Source: Fontisphaera persica (GTDB taxonomy: Bacteria; Verrucomicrobiota; Verrucomicrobiia; Limisphaerales; Fontisphaeraceae). Taken from it: a stretch of 64,000 bases of DNA. Below are positions 1 through 9,000 of the stretch, one piece after another. The notes beneath the pieces are model-generated. The model saw only the letters and a list, made by a program, of their open reading frames with translations, was not told the DNA's origin and ran no database searches. The stretch's first letter is position 1; the number at the start of each line of letters is the position of its first letter. Both the position numbers and the translations under genes were made by a program. The DNA lies in contig NZ_CP116615.1 in assembly GCF_024832785.1 (NCBI RefSeq), positions 2,108,001 through 2,172,000 of the forward strand. The letters run 5' to 3'.

Positions 1-1165
1 GAAACCGAATCAGCTTCTCAGCCGCCTCGATCTCCATCCGAGTGACGTCGGTCATTCCTCGCCTCAATTGCGCGCTGTGAATGAGTTCCTCATACACAGC
101 CGACGTGCTCGGGTTCTGCCGAAGCAGGATGGTTGAGGAGTCCAGCGTTGCCCCCTCCGCGCCGAGAGATCGCAGCAACCGTGTGCTCTCCGCATCAGCT
201 TGCATCACACCTCCGTTGCGTTGGAAGGCCGTTTGGATTCGCTGGAACAGGCCGCTTTCCGTGGCTCCCCGGAGGTCCTGCTAAGGAGTCCCCTTTCTGC
301 GGCTTTAGCACCATATTTGCCAATATACTTGCACAGCTTGGCCCCGTCACCCAGGAAAGGCACCATGCCCACCGCGCTGATTCCCGCATTGCCCCATCCC
401 CCTTCCATGGCATAAAGAAGGGCGTTCAAACCGTCGGCCAACGGGGTCGGCTCAATGACCCCTATCGCATCCAAGCCGGTGTGCCACCGCTCCTTGATTT
501 CTTGCCATACCTCCCGGTCGAACACATACGTGGGCTCGCCCCAACCAAGGTGCACACGGCCAATCTTGATGCCCCAAAGCCCGTGCGGGTCCACGAAGTG
601 GACCGGTTGGTTGTTCACCAGCCCATACAAGTTCAGTCCACCTCCTTCTCCAATTGGGTCGCGGCTGAGCCACCTGCCAGTGTGGGGATGGTAGTAACGG
701 TGGCCGTAGTAATACTGCCCCGTCTCGTCGTCACAAAACTTCGTCGAAAACCGGAACGGATTCACTAACGCCACCGGCCCGGTGGCGCGAATCGGCTCCC
801 CAAACGGCCCATACTCATACTCCGCCGCCCATGCTCCGGTTGCGCCATTCACCAGCCCCACCACATTCCCGTTGCCGTCATACACCGGAAAATACACCCC
901 TGCATCCGGGCCGTTGTGTATCACCGTCGCCACCAAACCACCCACGCCCCCGCCCCGTGCGTCGTCCCCGACAAATCCACCCCCACACGTGCGTGCGCAC
1001 CTCGCCCGTCACTTCTTCGACTTCGGCGATCATGTTCCATCCATCATACACATATTTCCACCGTCTTTGCAACTGCCACACCCCATTCACCCGGTTCGAC
1101 ACCACCTTGCTCACCCGCCGCTCCATCCAATCATACCCAAACCACAACGTCGGCCAGGGGACCAA
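1..1165 (-). pseudogene. Rhs cassette 9: core 3' end plus CT domain, frameshifted and cut by window edge
   Basis: The segment starts with Rhs YD-repeat core (YDWMERRVSKVVSNRVNG, then VRTHVWG). Near 985-1000 a G-run indel breaks the frame, and the core resumes as GGLVATVIHNG, YEYGPFGEPIRATG, YYGHRYYHPHTGRWLSRDPI and NLYGLVNNQPVHFVDPHGL. After DPHGL comes a unique CT domain with a glycine-rich 'NALLYAMEGGWGNAG...MVPFLGDGAK' stretch, seen between core and toxin in many polymorphic toxins. The reading frame ends at 205. The neighbouring frame continues plausibly (GLFQRIQTAFQRNGG, then LRQNPSTSAVYEELIHSAQ) to position 1, so a second indel near 210-280 separates the pre-toxin from the toxin. The toxin activity is not recognised. 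The immunity gene, if any, lies outside the window. Confidence 0.75.
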
Positions 1166-1252
1166 ACCCGGAAATTCAGTCCGAGAGCTTAGCTCTTTCC
1201 TCGTTCAAGGGAAATTAAAGCCGGCATTCTTGGCGACGGGGAGAACAAATAT

Positions 1253-1750
1253 TCAACGTGCCGTGTTCGTTTGTGCAGTCGGCGATATGCTGAGTTGTCC
1301 CGTCCTTTGGGCTTCTGCTAATACCCCAACAATCTTTGGTTTTGGTGGGAGAGCGTTTGCCAAGTCAATGACGGTTCGGCCTGAGTTGTCTTTGCGGTTT
1401 ATATCGGCACCTTTGTCGATCAGGTATTTCACAAGCCCAACAGAATCATCACCCCGACTCACTGCCATCATCAACGGCGTCTCCCCGTCTTTTGACGCTA
1501 AGTTTATATCTGCGCCAGCGGCGAGCAACTCTGGTATGACGTTCGTGTTATTGTGAAACACAGCCGCCAGCAACGGTGTCCAGCCGAACTTCACAGGAGA
1601 CGAGTAGTTCACGTTTGCACCTGCCCTCAGCGCCGCCTTGACTCCCGGAAGGTTGCCCGCCTCAGCAGCATCCAGCAGGTCGATATTCGGGTTGGTCTGG
1701 TTACAGGAGCACAGCAGACAGATCGAAAGAACGCATAACAGTCTTTGCAT
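1253..1750 (-). CDS. Ankyrin-repeat lipoprotein, probable immunity protein of cassette 8
   Basis: 165 aa. The N-terminus is a lipoprotein signal: a hydrophobic run MQRLLCVLSICLLC followed by SCN, with Cys at about residue 16 as the acylation site. Residues ~25-145 contain three to four ankyrin-type repeats (LLDAAEAGNLPGVKAAL, TPLLAAVFHNN, ETPLMMAVSRGD, LIDKGADINRKD). It lies directly downstream of the CT domain of cassette 8, the immunity position in Rhs loci. Ankyrin proteins are established partners of some polymorphic toxins; the immunity role here is inferred from position only. The predicted membrane-anchored periplasmic location would suit a toxin acting in the periplasm. Confidence 0.7.
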   Translation of the reverse strand: MQRLLCVLSICLLCSCNQTNPNIDLLDAAEAGNLPGVKAALRAGANVNYSSPVKFGWTPLLAAVFHNNTNVIPELLAAGADINLASKDGETPLMMAVSRGDDSVGLVKYLIDKGADINRKDNSGRTVIDLANALPPKPKIVGVLAEAQRTGQLSISPTAQTNTAR

Positions 1751-1815
1751 CGTGTCAAATTACGTGACTGAGTTAATTTACTTTGATCCCGTCCGCGTTG
1801 CTGAAACGTACTGCA

Positions 1816-2860
1816 CTACACCATAAGCAGTGCCGGTGCTACGGGTTCCGTTATCCTGGGGAAGGAAATTGTTGGAGTGTATTTGGCGGTTAGCTTCCAA
1901 CGCTTGTTGAGTGTCATCCGGAAATTTGCAGCCGCAGCTCGTGTCACAGGCGCGGTGGTTGTCCCAAAGGCATCAAAATGCGCTTGCCGCCAGCTTCAAA
2001 CTTACCATTGGCGGCGCTGCGAGGCCCGGTTCCACTCACACTGATTAGGCCATTTACTTGGACATCGAATGTTCCAGGGCAATCTTCCTCCCGCAAATAC
2101 AGAAGAATAGTGCCCGCTGATTCTGGCTTGTCCACGGTGTTGCATGCTCCTCCCCAGCATCGCGCGAGGTGATTGTCACTGTTGAATAAGCGAGAGCATC
2201 CGAAATCGTATAACTGCCGTCCGCACACCACCAAGGTTGGCCCCAACGCCCTGATGCTCCTAAAATGGAAGCGTCGCTAGTCGGATCGCCCCTAACAACC
2301 TCGAACTTATATTCAACCAGCCCAAGGATATCAATCAACCTAATAGGATCGTTTCCAACCATTGCATACAGGTTCAAACCTCCTGCTTCCGCAATTGGGT
2401 CCCGTGACAGCCACCTGCCGGAGGTGGGGAGTAGTAACGGTGGCCGTAGTAGTAGAGGCCGGTTTCCCAGTCGTGGTATTTGGTGGAGAAGAGATGATTG
2501 AAGGTCTGGGCCAGGGGGCCGGTAGCGCGGAGAAGTTCGCCAAACGGGCCGTATTCGTATTGGGCAATCATGATGCCGTCAGACGCCCGTACGTAACCCA
2601 TCACATTTCCGTTGCCATCATAAACCGGAAAATACACCCCCGCATTCGGGCCGTTGTGAATCACCGTTGCCACCAAACCACCCACGCCCCCGCCCCGTGC
2701 GTCGTCCCCGACAAATCCACCCCCACACGTGCGTGCGCACCTCGCGCCTTGGCCCATGCACTGCGGGACAATTTTTCTCCTCCACGATTGCCCACCCGCC
2801 TATGGCTTCATTCACCTGCATCTTGTGGCTGACCTCAAACCCAATATCCCCCAAAACCCC
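1816..2860 (-). pseudogene. Rhs cassette 8: core 3' end plus CT domain, several frameshifts
   Basis: It begins at the shared leader (DIGFEVSHKMQVNEAIG), runs through VRTHVWG, then in a shifted frame GGLVATVIHNGPNAG, PVYDGNGNVMGYVRASDG, YEYGPFGELLRATGPLAQ and YYYGHRYYSP. There a missing C breaks the frame again (SPPPAGG instead of SPTxGRWLSRDPI). The core ends at NLYAMVGNDPIRLIDILGL. The CT is split over at least two frames: one carries YKFEVVRGDPTSDASILG, another SAGTILLYLREEDCPGTFDV and SVSGTGPRSAANG, and a third ends at a stop at 1816. I do not recognise the toxin fold. The ankyrin lipoprotein downstream remains intact. Confidence 0.7.
2801..2856 (-). repeat. Cassette leader repeat, copy at cassette 8
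   Basis: Minus-strand block centred on AAGATGCAGGTGAATGAAGC, with GGGATATTGGG upstream of it and CCATAGG downstream. The same block stands 60-100 bp before the VRTHVWG point of the Rhs core in most cassettes of this array. It does not resemble the sequence at that place in the longer core copies at 1165 and 15525. Confidence 0.75.
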
Positions 2861-2979
2861 CTCCCTTCAAGCCCTCATTGCTCCCCCTCTCCGGTCTCCG
2901 TGACTCAAGACTGTGCGGCAAGGCGCGGGTGGCCAGCGAAACAGCACGGCCTTTCCTTTCCTCCGCCCCATCCCAGAGG

Positions 2980-3012
2980 GCGCTAACCTCATTCTCACCT
3001 TTTGGCGGGACA
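2980..3012 (-). repeat. Boundary repeat after immunity gene (cassette 7)
   Basis: Plus-strand form resembles GCGCTAgaTcccTTCACACC followed by TTTTGGCGGGACA. This copy is somewhat diverged. It lies about 31 bp past the stop codon of the immunity gene at 3044. It is part of a longer (~130 bp) flank (2886-3016) that is repeated at 13123-13252. Confidence 0.65.
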
Positions 3013-3043
3013 GCTGCGTTGTGCATTTCTCCTGCAACCTGCG

Positions 3044-3331
3044 TTACCACCATTCGAGCAAATCGAATACGAAAAAGACAATGATCGAAGCCACGACGCA
3101 AATCACCAGCACTATTATCAGACGATTGCTGGTGCGCTTCTCCAGCTTCCACGGCAATCCCGCGTTCCATCCGGGGTCTCCACGGAGGAAGGAAGTCAGG
3201 ACACGCTTAGCTTCTGCGACGGACAACATTTTGGAACAGTAGGCTACATCTGGTTGACCAGGGCGTTTGAATGACATTGCAAACCCTTCGGATACGCAGC
3301 CATTAACGGATATCCATTCTTGGTCGCTCAA
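3044..3331 (-). CDS. Small membrane protein, probable immunity protein of cassette 7
   Basis: 95 aa. The first ~65 residues are soluble and not recognised (MSDQEWISVNGCVSEGF, then DVAYCSKMLSVAEAKRVL). Residues ~69-92 form one strong transmembrane segment (NRLIIVLVICVVASIIVFFV), so it is probably a C-terminally anchored inner-membrane protein. Its ATG overlaps the stop of the preceding short ORF by ATGA, so the two may be translationally coupled. Position downstream of the cassette 7 CT suggests immunity; there is no family match to back this. Confidence 0.55.
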   Translation of the reverse strand: MSDQEWISVNGCVSEGFAMSFKRPGQPDVAYCSKMLSVAEAKRVLTSFLRGDPGWNAGLPWKLEKRTSNRLIIVLVICVVASIIVFFVFDLLEWW

Positions 3332-3462
3332 ATGGAATGTGGCTCTCCCGTTGTATTCCGGGTGGAGCTTTTAAGTATCTCGGACAGTAATTCTTCCGAG
3401 ACCGCGTCCAGCCGCTCTCCGCTTTGCAGTTTAACGAAGGGTTTTGGGCCACTCTCTGTCAT
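3328..3462 (-). CDS. Short ORF upstream of the cassette 7 membrane protein
   Basis: 44 aa starting MTESGPKPFVKLQSGERLD and ending ...TTGEPHSI, coupled by a 4-bp overlap to the next gene. The frame is open further upstream (to about 3660), so this may be the tail of a longer, frameshifted reading frame rather than an independent gene. Another upstream frame also reads plausibly (KVGKRKWEVHREYSINSC). Function unknown; small size makes it uncertain. Confidence 0.3.
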   Translation of the reverse strand: MTESGPKPFVKLQSGERLDAVSEELLSEILKSSTRNTTGEPHSI

Positions 3463-3625
3463 TTGGAGGCTCTTCAGTCGCTTGAGATCGGCGGAGCAAC
3501 ATCGGGTTCGCCTGGCTGCGGAATACCTGCGATGTATCCCCAAGGCGTGCATGAGTTGATGCTGTATTCCCGATGAACCTCCCATTTCCGTTTCCCGACC
3601 TTCACACTGCCCCAATACCTGCCTC

Positions 3626-4681
3626 TTAGCGCGCCGCAAACACGATGGCGCAACGCACATCCGTCAGCGGTGCAAAACAGGCACATCTGATATGCAAACC
3701 GAAAGCCACCTCTTGCCCCAGCCCCAATTTCCACCCCCATAACCGCCCTCCTTCAATAGAAGCTAGCAAACCAATTTCTCCAGAAAATGCAACACACCCG
3801 CCTCCATACGCAGTCTTGTCACAGGTGCTGTAGCCACCGTAGAGCCCGCCAGAACCGCCGATCCGCCCAAAAGCCCATACTCGAACGTAGCAATACCAAG
3901 AGGAATCTTCCGACCTGAGAACTTCATCTCGAGGAGCAAGCCCGCATTGATTGTCGCGGTTTTCCCGAAGCCGCCTTTGGAACAGCAGACCGAACATTCA
4001 GTGTAATCGCCGTGAGTGAAATCCCATCGGTCAATGTTGCTGATCGTGATCAACACGGGATTCATCCATCCCGGAATAGTCAGCGAGGCACGTAGAGCCG
4101 TCCGTTTGCAACCAGAAGTCGCGGTGAACGGGCTCAATCCAAACAAGTCAGCCTCAGAAATCGGATCGTTCTCAACGAATCCGTATAGATTGATGCCGCC
4201 ATCTTCCCCAATGGGATCGCGGGAGAGCCAACGTCCGGTGGTGGGGGAGTAGTAACGGTGGCCGTAGTAAGAGAGGCCGGTTTCCCAGTCAAAGTATTTG
4301 GTGGAGAAGAGATGATTGAAGTCCTTGGCCAGGGGCCCGTGGCACGAAGAAGTTCGCCAAACGGGCCGTATTCATATTGGGCCACTAACACTCCATCAGA
4401 CGCCCGCAAGTAACCCATCACATTCCCATTCCCGTCATACACCAGAAAATACACCCCTGCATTCGGGCCGTAATGAATCACCGTCGCCACCAAACCACCC
4501 ACACCCTCCGCCCCCTGCGTCGTCCCCGACAAATCCACCCCCACACGTGCGTGCGCACTTCGCCCCTTGGCCCACGCACTGCGGGACAATTCCCCTCCTC
4601 CACGATTGCCCATGCGCCTATGGCTTCATTTACCTGCATCTTGTGGCTGACCTCGAACCCAATATCCCCCAAATCCCCCAT
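3626..4681 (-). pseudogene. Rhs cassette 7: core 3' end plus glycine-rich CT domain, frameshifted
   Basis: Leader (MGDLGDIGFEVSHKMQVNEA) is followed by VRTHVWG, GVDLSGTTQGAEGVGG, PVYDGNGNVMGY-type core (here LVYDGNGNVMGYLRASDG) and YEYGPFGELLRATG. One base is then missing in the C-run of GGCCCC (RATGPWPRTS instead of RATGPLAKDF). The core end resumes in another frame near EADLFGLSPF. The CT has a Cys-containing segment (GDYTECSVCCSKGGFGKTA) and a second frame with YGGYSTCDKTAYGGGC, AFSGEIGLLASIEGG and HIRCACFAP, ending at 3626. The alternating glycine/aromatic pattern suggests a beta-rich fold; no toxin family is recognised. Confidence 0.65.
4619..4674 (-). repeat. Cassette leader repeat, copy at cassette 7
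   Basis: Same block as at 2801-2856 with one change in the central 20-mer (AAGATGCAGGTAAATGAAGC), again just upstream of the truncated Rhs core. Confidence 0.75.
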
Positions 4682-4738
4682 CCCTTCAAGCCCTCATTGC
4701 TCCCCTTGCCCCCGGCCTGCGGGACGCAGGCATTACTC

Positions 4739-4758
4739 GCAGGCGAGGACGCCTGCGC
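4739..4758. repeat. REP-like hairpin
   Basis: Perfect 8-bp inverted repeat CGCAGGCG-agga-CGCCTGCG followed by CTAC. A nearly identical copy is at 7261-7280 and an identical one at 10801-10820, all in the spacers of the Rhs array. Confidence 0.7.
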
Positions 4759-4987
4759 TACATGGGTGGACGCCTGCACTACTTGACGCCGCAGTAAGAC
4801 TTTCACCCCCGGCGTCTTTGCGCCTTGGCGTTAATTGAAACCATAACACCACACCCCGACTGCCTCGTTCCATACCACCTTGCTCACCCTCGTCATAGAC
4901 TTTGCCTTGTGGTCTCGGGAGCGCCTGCGTCCCGTCCCGCAAAGCGGGAGCGTCCCGCCGGAGTCAACTCCACCCCAGGCGTCTTTG

Positions 4988-5014
4988 TGGGCTTGCCCCG
5001 GTTTGATGGACACC
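4988..5014 (-). repeat. 27-bp dispersed repeat, copy 1
   Basis: Minus-strand form GGTGTCCATCAAACCGGGGC followed by AAGCCCA. Copies 2 and 3 are at 5590-5616 (two changes) and 11153-11179. Nature unknown; not palindromic. Confidence 0.6.
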
Positions 5015-5289
5015 TTGAGGAGGCGGTGCGCATGGGTTGTATTGAGTGGATTTGGCTCTCAAAGTGCCTAGGGGATGGGTAACCAACCGCGCTGTAGAGC
5101 CGCGTGCGGTTGTTATAAGTTTCAAAAGAGGCGAAGGCGTACGGCTGCGAGTCCGGCCTGCTCCCCGCAGGCCTAATCTTGTTTTACGATGCACCAAGCC
5201 GTGAGCTAGCTGAAACACGCAAGAAACCGAACCGCACCCTCCGACACCTCCCACTCCCCGTCTTCGCGCCTTCGCGCCTTTGCGTGAAT

Positions 5290-5538
5290 TCAAACCAAAC
5301 ACCACACCCCGCCCACCTTGTTCTGCACCACCTTGCTCACCTGCGTCCAAGACTTGGACAACCGGTCTCGGGGAGCGCCTGCGTCTCGTCCCGCAGAGCG
5401 GGAGCGTCCCGCCGACGCCAATCCCACCTGCCTCCTCACACCCACCACCGACGCCGGACGCATCCGCACCTCCCGCGCGTACGTCTCCGATTGCCCACCG
5501 GGGTTTGTCTTCACCGCAACATAAATCACCCGCAACAT
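5290..5538 (-). pseudogene. Remnant of Rhs core
   Basis: An 82-codon open stretch reads VIYVAVKTNPGG, ETYAREVRMRPASVVG, and then after a repeat-like insertion RLSKSWTQVSKVVQNKVGG. The last part matches the 'RRVSKVVSN.VNG' place of the core at 1165 and 14890. No CT domain follows, so this is a leftover of a deleted unit. Confidence 0.45.
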
Positions 5539-5589
5539 CTTGACCCCACGTTACGTGAACTAAAAACCCATGCGCCCCCGCCTTAACCG

Positions 5590-5616
5590 GGTGTCCATCT
5601 AACCGGCGCAAGCCCA
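5590..5616 (+). repeat. 27-bp dispersed repeat, copy 2
   Basis: GGTGTCCATCtAACCGGcGC plus AAGCCCA, opposite orientation to copy 1, same as copy 3 (11153). Confidence 0.55.
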
Positions 5617-5772
5617 GGGTATGACTGCGCCTTTCCCGCAGCTTCCACCAGCAATGCCCAATCGTCGGGTATGCGCAGGCCGGTGGCCTGACGAGGGAAG
5701 AAGAGGATTGGCACTGGTTTGCGCAATTGCAATGGCAGGCTATGTTGTCGTTAGTCCTTGTCCGCTCTTGCG

Positions 5773-6174
5773 CTAATTACTTCTCATGGCCTTCACCTGG
5801 ATCATTTCGCCAGAATACAGCCCTAAATGTCCGTTCCTGTTTGTAGTATATATACCTGCAACCATAACGTACTTACCTTCGTATTTTATAATGTCTTTGC
5901 CTGATACAGTGGATGAATCGATGTCAAACCAAATGGCATTTTTAGTAACGCCATTCAGCGCGTCATCGCGAGAAAGAAATATTGCACATGTTTCGCCTCT
6001 TATCTTAAAGTATCCTTTTATAACGATGCTTCTATTGTGATAGTTGGATTTATTGGCTATAACGTCAATCATTGAAACATACTCCCTTTCAGGAGCAACG
6101 CGGATTGGTTCTGCACCAAATAACAACGTGCAAACGCATGCAAAAATTAAGGCAAACAAGTTCTGATGTTTCAT
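5773..6174 (-). CDS. Exported protein, probable immunity protein of cassette 6
   Basis: 133 aa with a cleavable signal peptide (MKHQNLFALIFACVCTLLFGA, cut near residue 21). The mature part, ~112 aa, has a beta-rich pattern like an OB-fold (VIANKSNYHNRSIVIKGYF, AIFLSRDDALNGVTKNAIWFD, KYVMVAGIYTTNRNGHLGLYSG). From memory, similar small exported proteins sit next to JAB/DUF4329-type Rhs CT domains in other Gram-negatives, which fits the CT just upstream. The start ATG follows the natural end of that CT (stop at 6179) by 4 bp. Base composition is clearly more A+T-rich than the core genes, typical of horizontally moving toxin/immunity pairs. Confidence 0.65.
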   Translation of the reverse strand: MKHQNLFALIFACVCTLLFGAEPIRVAPEREYVSMIDVIANKSNYHNRSIVIKGYFKIRGETCAIFLSRDDALNGVTKNAIWFDIDSSTVSGKDIIKYEGKYVMVAGIYTTNRNGHLGLYSGEMIQVKAMRSN

Positions 6175-6178
6175 AACG

Positions 6179-7204
6179 TTACTTGGATTTTAAGTTAAAC
6201 ACATACTCCGTGTTATTATCGGGATCAAACTAATATACTTTGCCAAGGAAATCGCGCCCTCCCCACCCACATATGATCTTTTCATTCCAAACCACGCCAA
6301 ATCCTTATCCTCTTCGTTGTGGCTGCCTCCGCTCGGATGTGTATGATAATAACCAACCTCTTCGCAGTCTTGCGGGCAAAGAGGCAGTTCGCCTTCGGAT
6401 ATTAATCCTACCACCACTAGGTTAGAATTTCTGTATTTTATCCGAAGTTCCCTTTGCCTTTTCAAGCGATCTTTCCATGAAAATGAGGAGCGCCCCATAG
6501 TGAAAATGTATGACACCTGGCCTCGCCGGCAGCATTTACATATTCTACCACCGTGTTCGCGGTGCTCCGGGTCAGTGCGGGTAAAAAGTGCGCCTCCTGC
6601 AATGCTTGGATTGCTGCTCAATCAATGGCATCATATTCATGAGGGTGTTTCCTCAATATTTGAAGACCAAAAGGATCAACGTTGTTATTTGGATCATTGC
6701 TACCAAAACCGTAGCGGTTCAACCCACCCACTTCTCCAATCGGATCGCGGGAGAGCCACCGGCCGGGGTGGGGAGTAGTAGCGGTGGCCGTAGTAAGAGA
6801 GGCCGGTTTCCCAGTCAAAGTATTTGGTGGAGAAGAGATGATTGAAGGTCTGCGCCAGGGGCCGGTGGCGCGGAGAAGCTCGCCAAACGGGCCGTATTCG
6901 TATTGGGCCACCACGCCACCGTCAGAGGCCCGTACGTAGCCCATCACATTCCCATTCCCGTCATACACCGCAAAATACACCCCCGCATTCGGGCCATTGT
7001 GAATCACCGTCGCCACCAAACCACCCACGCCCCCGCCCCGTGCGTCGTCCCCGACAAATCCACCCCACACGTGCGTGCGCACCGCACCCTTGTCCTATGC
7101 ACTTCGGGACAACTTTCCACCTTCGACACTGCACATGTGCCTATGGCTTCATTCACCTGCATCTTGTGGCTGACCTTGCACCCAATATCCCCCAAATCCC
7201 CCAC
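6179..7204 (-). pseudogene. Rhs cassette 6: core plus JAB/DUF4329-like CT, inactivated
   Basis: Leader, then VDLSGTTHGAG, GGLVATVIHNGPNAG, AVYDGNGNVMGYVRASDG and YEYGPFGELLRATG. A missing base shifts the frame (RATGPWRRPS) and another shift restores GRWLSRDPIGEVGG, YGFGSNDPNNNVDPFGL. The CT frame ends early at 6618 (HEYDAID). The next frame contains KCCRRGQVSYIF, VVGLISEGELPLCPQDC and the motif VGYYHTHPSGGSHNEEDKD, an H-x-H-P...D pattern like the JAB/MPN or DUF4329 fold. Past that, another frame ends naturally at FDPDNNTEYVFNLKSK (stop 6179) but has an in-frame TAG before it. So at least two lesions lie in the CT itself. Toxin family is a motif-based suggestion. Confidence 0.65.
7142..7195 (-). 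repeat. Cassette leader repeat, copy at cassette 6
   Basis: Contains the exact AAGATGCAGGTGAATGAAGC core of the leader, 60-100 bp before the Rhs core fragment. Confidence 0.75.
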
Positions 7205-7260
7205 CCCTTCAAGCCTTCATTCGCCCCTTTGCCCCCAGCCTGCGGGACGCAGGCGGGACT

Positions 7261-7280
7261 CGCAGGCGTGGACGCCTGCG
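7261..7280. repeat. REP-like hairpin
   Basis: CGCAGGCG-tgga-CGCCTGCG followed by CTAC; perfect 8-bp stem, loop differs by one base from the copies at 4739 and 10801. Confidence 0.7.
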
Positions 7281-7367
7281 CTACGCAATCTTTACGCCTT
7301 CGGCCCTTCAGCCAAAGCCAACAACTGGCGCAACTGGCTGACCTTCCTCCGCCGCAGCCTGAGCACC

Positions 7368-7400
7368 GCTAGATCCCTTCACACCGTTAGTGCGGGACAC
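7368..7400 (-). repeat. Boundary repeat after immunity gene (cassette 5)
   Basis: Plus-strand GCTAGATCCCTTCACACCGT followed by TAGTGCGGGACA. It ends 13 bp past the stop codon of the immunity gene at 7413. Confidence 0.7.
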
Positions 7401-7412
7401 CGGCGGGATCAC

Positions 7413-7814
7413 TTATCGATCAGGTCGGAAGCGCTTTGTCGGCAGCCTTTTTCTTAGACTTGGCTTCTTGAAGTTTTTCCGACGCAACTGGACGCACGAT
7501 GTTGTTCGTTGTTCTAGTGAACCATTCGAAATCTTCGGTTCCAGGATCAAACACCATGAAGCTTTCAAAAAGCCATCGCCCTCCTCATCGGATTCCGCCA
7601 TGACAGTCTTCCCGTTGACCCTGAAGGCTCTCGTCCTCTTGCCGCCCTCAGTCATCTCCAAGACAATGCATTGGTTGCCGCGATAGGTTCTTTCAACGGA
7701 AAGTTGTTTCTCGGGAAAGCTCTGTTTCTTCGTTGTGATTTGCAAGTGCTCTGCGGCGTAGGCCGTCAGCAACAAAGTGATTCCAGCAATAAGTATCAGT
7801 CCAAACGTCTTCAT
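7413..7814 (-). CDS. Exported small protein, probable immunity protein of cassette 5
   Basis: Start taken at the ATG at 7814, because it begins a clear signal peptide (MKTFGLILIAGITLLLTAYA, cleavage near residue 20-21); the open frame runs further upstream without merit. 133 aa. The mature part is basic and beta-rich (HLQITTKKQSFPEKQLSVE, QCIVLEMTEGGKRTRAFRVN, KTVMAESDEEGDGFLKASW). It begins 10 bp after the end of the cassette 5 CT. No recognised family; immunity is inferred from position, size and export. Confidence 0.55.
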   Translation of the reverse strand: MKTFGLILIAGITLLLTAYAAEHLQITTKKQSFPEKQLSVERTYRGNQCIVLEMTEGGKRTRAFRVNGKTVMAESDEEGDGFLKASWCLILEPKISNGSLEQRTTSCVQLRRKNFKKPSLRKRLPTKRFRPDR

Positions 7815-7824
7815 AACACGCTCT

Positions 7825-8957
7825 TTATTTCTTCGGCTGCGGCTTTTTCTTCTTCTTGCTCCCTGGAGGATTCTTCCCCATGAATTTCCCCAAGCTACAG
7901 TCGCCACAGTTCAGCATGCAGTTCGCGACCAAGGTCGGCGAGATGTTGCCGTAAAACGCGTCACAAATTGTGTAACAATCGAAATCCGATGGAGCGTCTC
8001 CGCATTTGCAGGCGGCGTTATACCTCTTCACAGCATTTGCAAGGTCTGCCGTGTTGGGAACGCTGGGCGGAATGCTGATGCCTTGTCCAGGAGGGATTCC
8101 CGCAGCCAGCCCCAGCAGGTCAAACTTGTTCGCCGGGTCGTCTCTGACGTAGGTGTATAAGTTTGGACCGTCGTCGGCAAATAGGTCATCCTTTGCCGAG
8201 TCCATTACGCCGCGCACCAGTTCAAGCCCTAGTTCCTCGATGGGGTCTCTACTTAGCCAACCTGCGGCTCGAGCGCAGGCAGGTCTTCGACACGCGGGGT
8301 GACGGCGACGTGTCGTAGCGATAGTTCGCCCGGCCCAAGTGGCGTTCGTGCAGCCTCGCCTCCCATCGCCGGGTTGTTGTAGTTGTAGCCGCGTCGTCAT
8401 CTTACCGTTGTGCCGGGCAGGCGGCGCAATACATCACGATCTTGCCGCCGCAAAACGGTGCTCCGCGGTCCGGCCTCTGCGGGACGCCTGCGCCACCGCT
8501 TGGCCAGCCGTCGGCCCAGCTGGCTCGGCACGGACACTGACCGCCTTGGTATCGCACAACGCGCATCGTAAACCAAGCTCTCCTTGCTTCTGCCCGCACG
8601 TGGCGGCGTCCCCATGGTTGAATGTTCCGATGCGACCCCGCCAAGCCGACCCTTTCGTTGCGGCAGACGCTTCGCCGCGTGCCGGGGACGGCCTCGACCT
8701 GATACATGGACCCTATTACGGGGACCCTCATGGGGTGCGGTTCTCTCAGAGGTTGCCCGGACGCCCCCGCCGCCACCGGTGATCTCAGGCTGGCCCTTGT
8801 TTGGGCTGCGCGGCTATGACCGTGAAGCGTCGGGGCAAAGCGGCGACTGCCTGACTCAATCTGGCCCGCCGCCCAGTTGTTCACCAGGGCGCGGCGCTCC
8901 CGCTTCCCGGGGCGCCGCTCCGTGCCCTTCTGAACAACCTTGGAGACGGTATCAGGC
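7825..8957 (-). pseudogene. Rhs cassette 5: heavily decayed core, intact short Cys-rich CT
   Basis: From about 8950 down to 8300 the minus strand holds scraps of an Rhs-like core (DTVSKVVQKG, VNNWAAGQIESGS) in shifting frames. A readable core end follows: GWLSRDPIEE, an extra segment with MDSAKDDLFADDGPN, then LYTYVRDDPANKFDLLGL. The CT after LLGL is only ~95 aa: a Pro/Gly linker, a region with eight cysteines (YNAACKCGD, DFDCYTICDAFYG, ANCMLNCGDCSLG), and a very basic tail (GSKKKKKPQPKK). It may be a small disulfide-rich or metal-binding domain; no family recognised. Confidence 0.55.
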
Positions 8958-8990
8958 GCGCTAGATCCCTTACACCGTTTGTGCGGGACA
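8958..8990 (-). repeat. Boundary repeat after immunity gene (cassette 4)
   Basis: Plus-strand GCGCTAGATCCCTTACACCG then TTTGTGCGGGACA, ending 10 bp before the stop of the immunity gene at 9001. Confidence 0.7.
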
Positions 8991-9000
8991 GCCGACCTCA

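Larger units (their letters stand above)
4759..5772. other. Spacer with decayed repeat and Rhs fragments
   Basis: About 1 kb with no intact gene. It contains a REP-related half copy (GGACGCCTGCACTAC near 4767), two related blocks around 4918-4965 and 5370-5420 (GGAGCGCCTGCGTC...CGTCCCGC), two copies of the 27-bp dispersed repeat (4988-5014 and 5590-5616), and a short Rhs-core remnant (5290-5538). On the minus strand an Rhs-like 'VSKVV' motif recurs near 4870 and 5340. It looks like debris of one or two lost cassettes. Confidence 0.5.
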
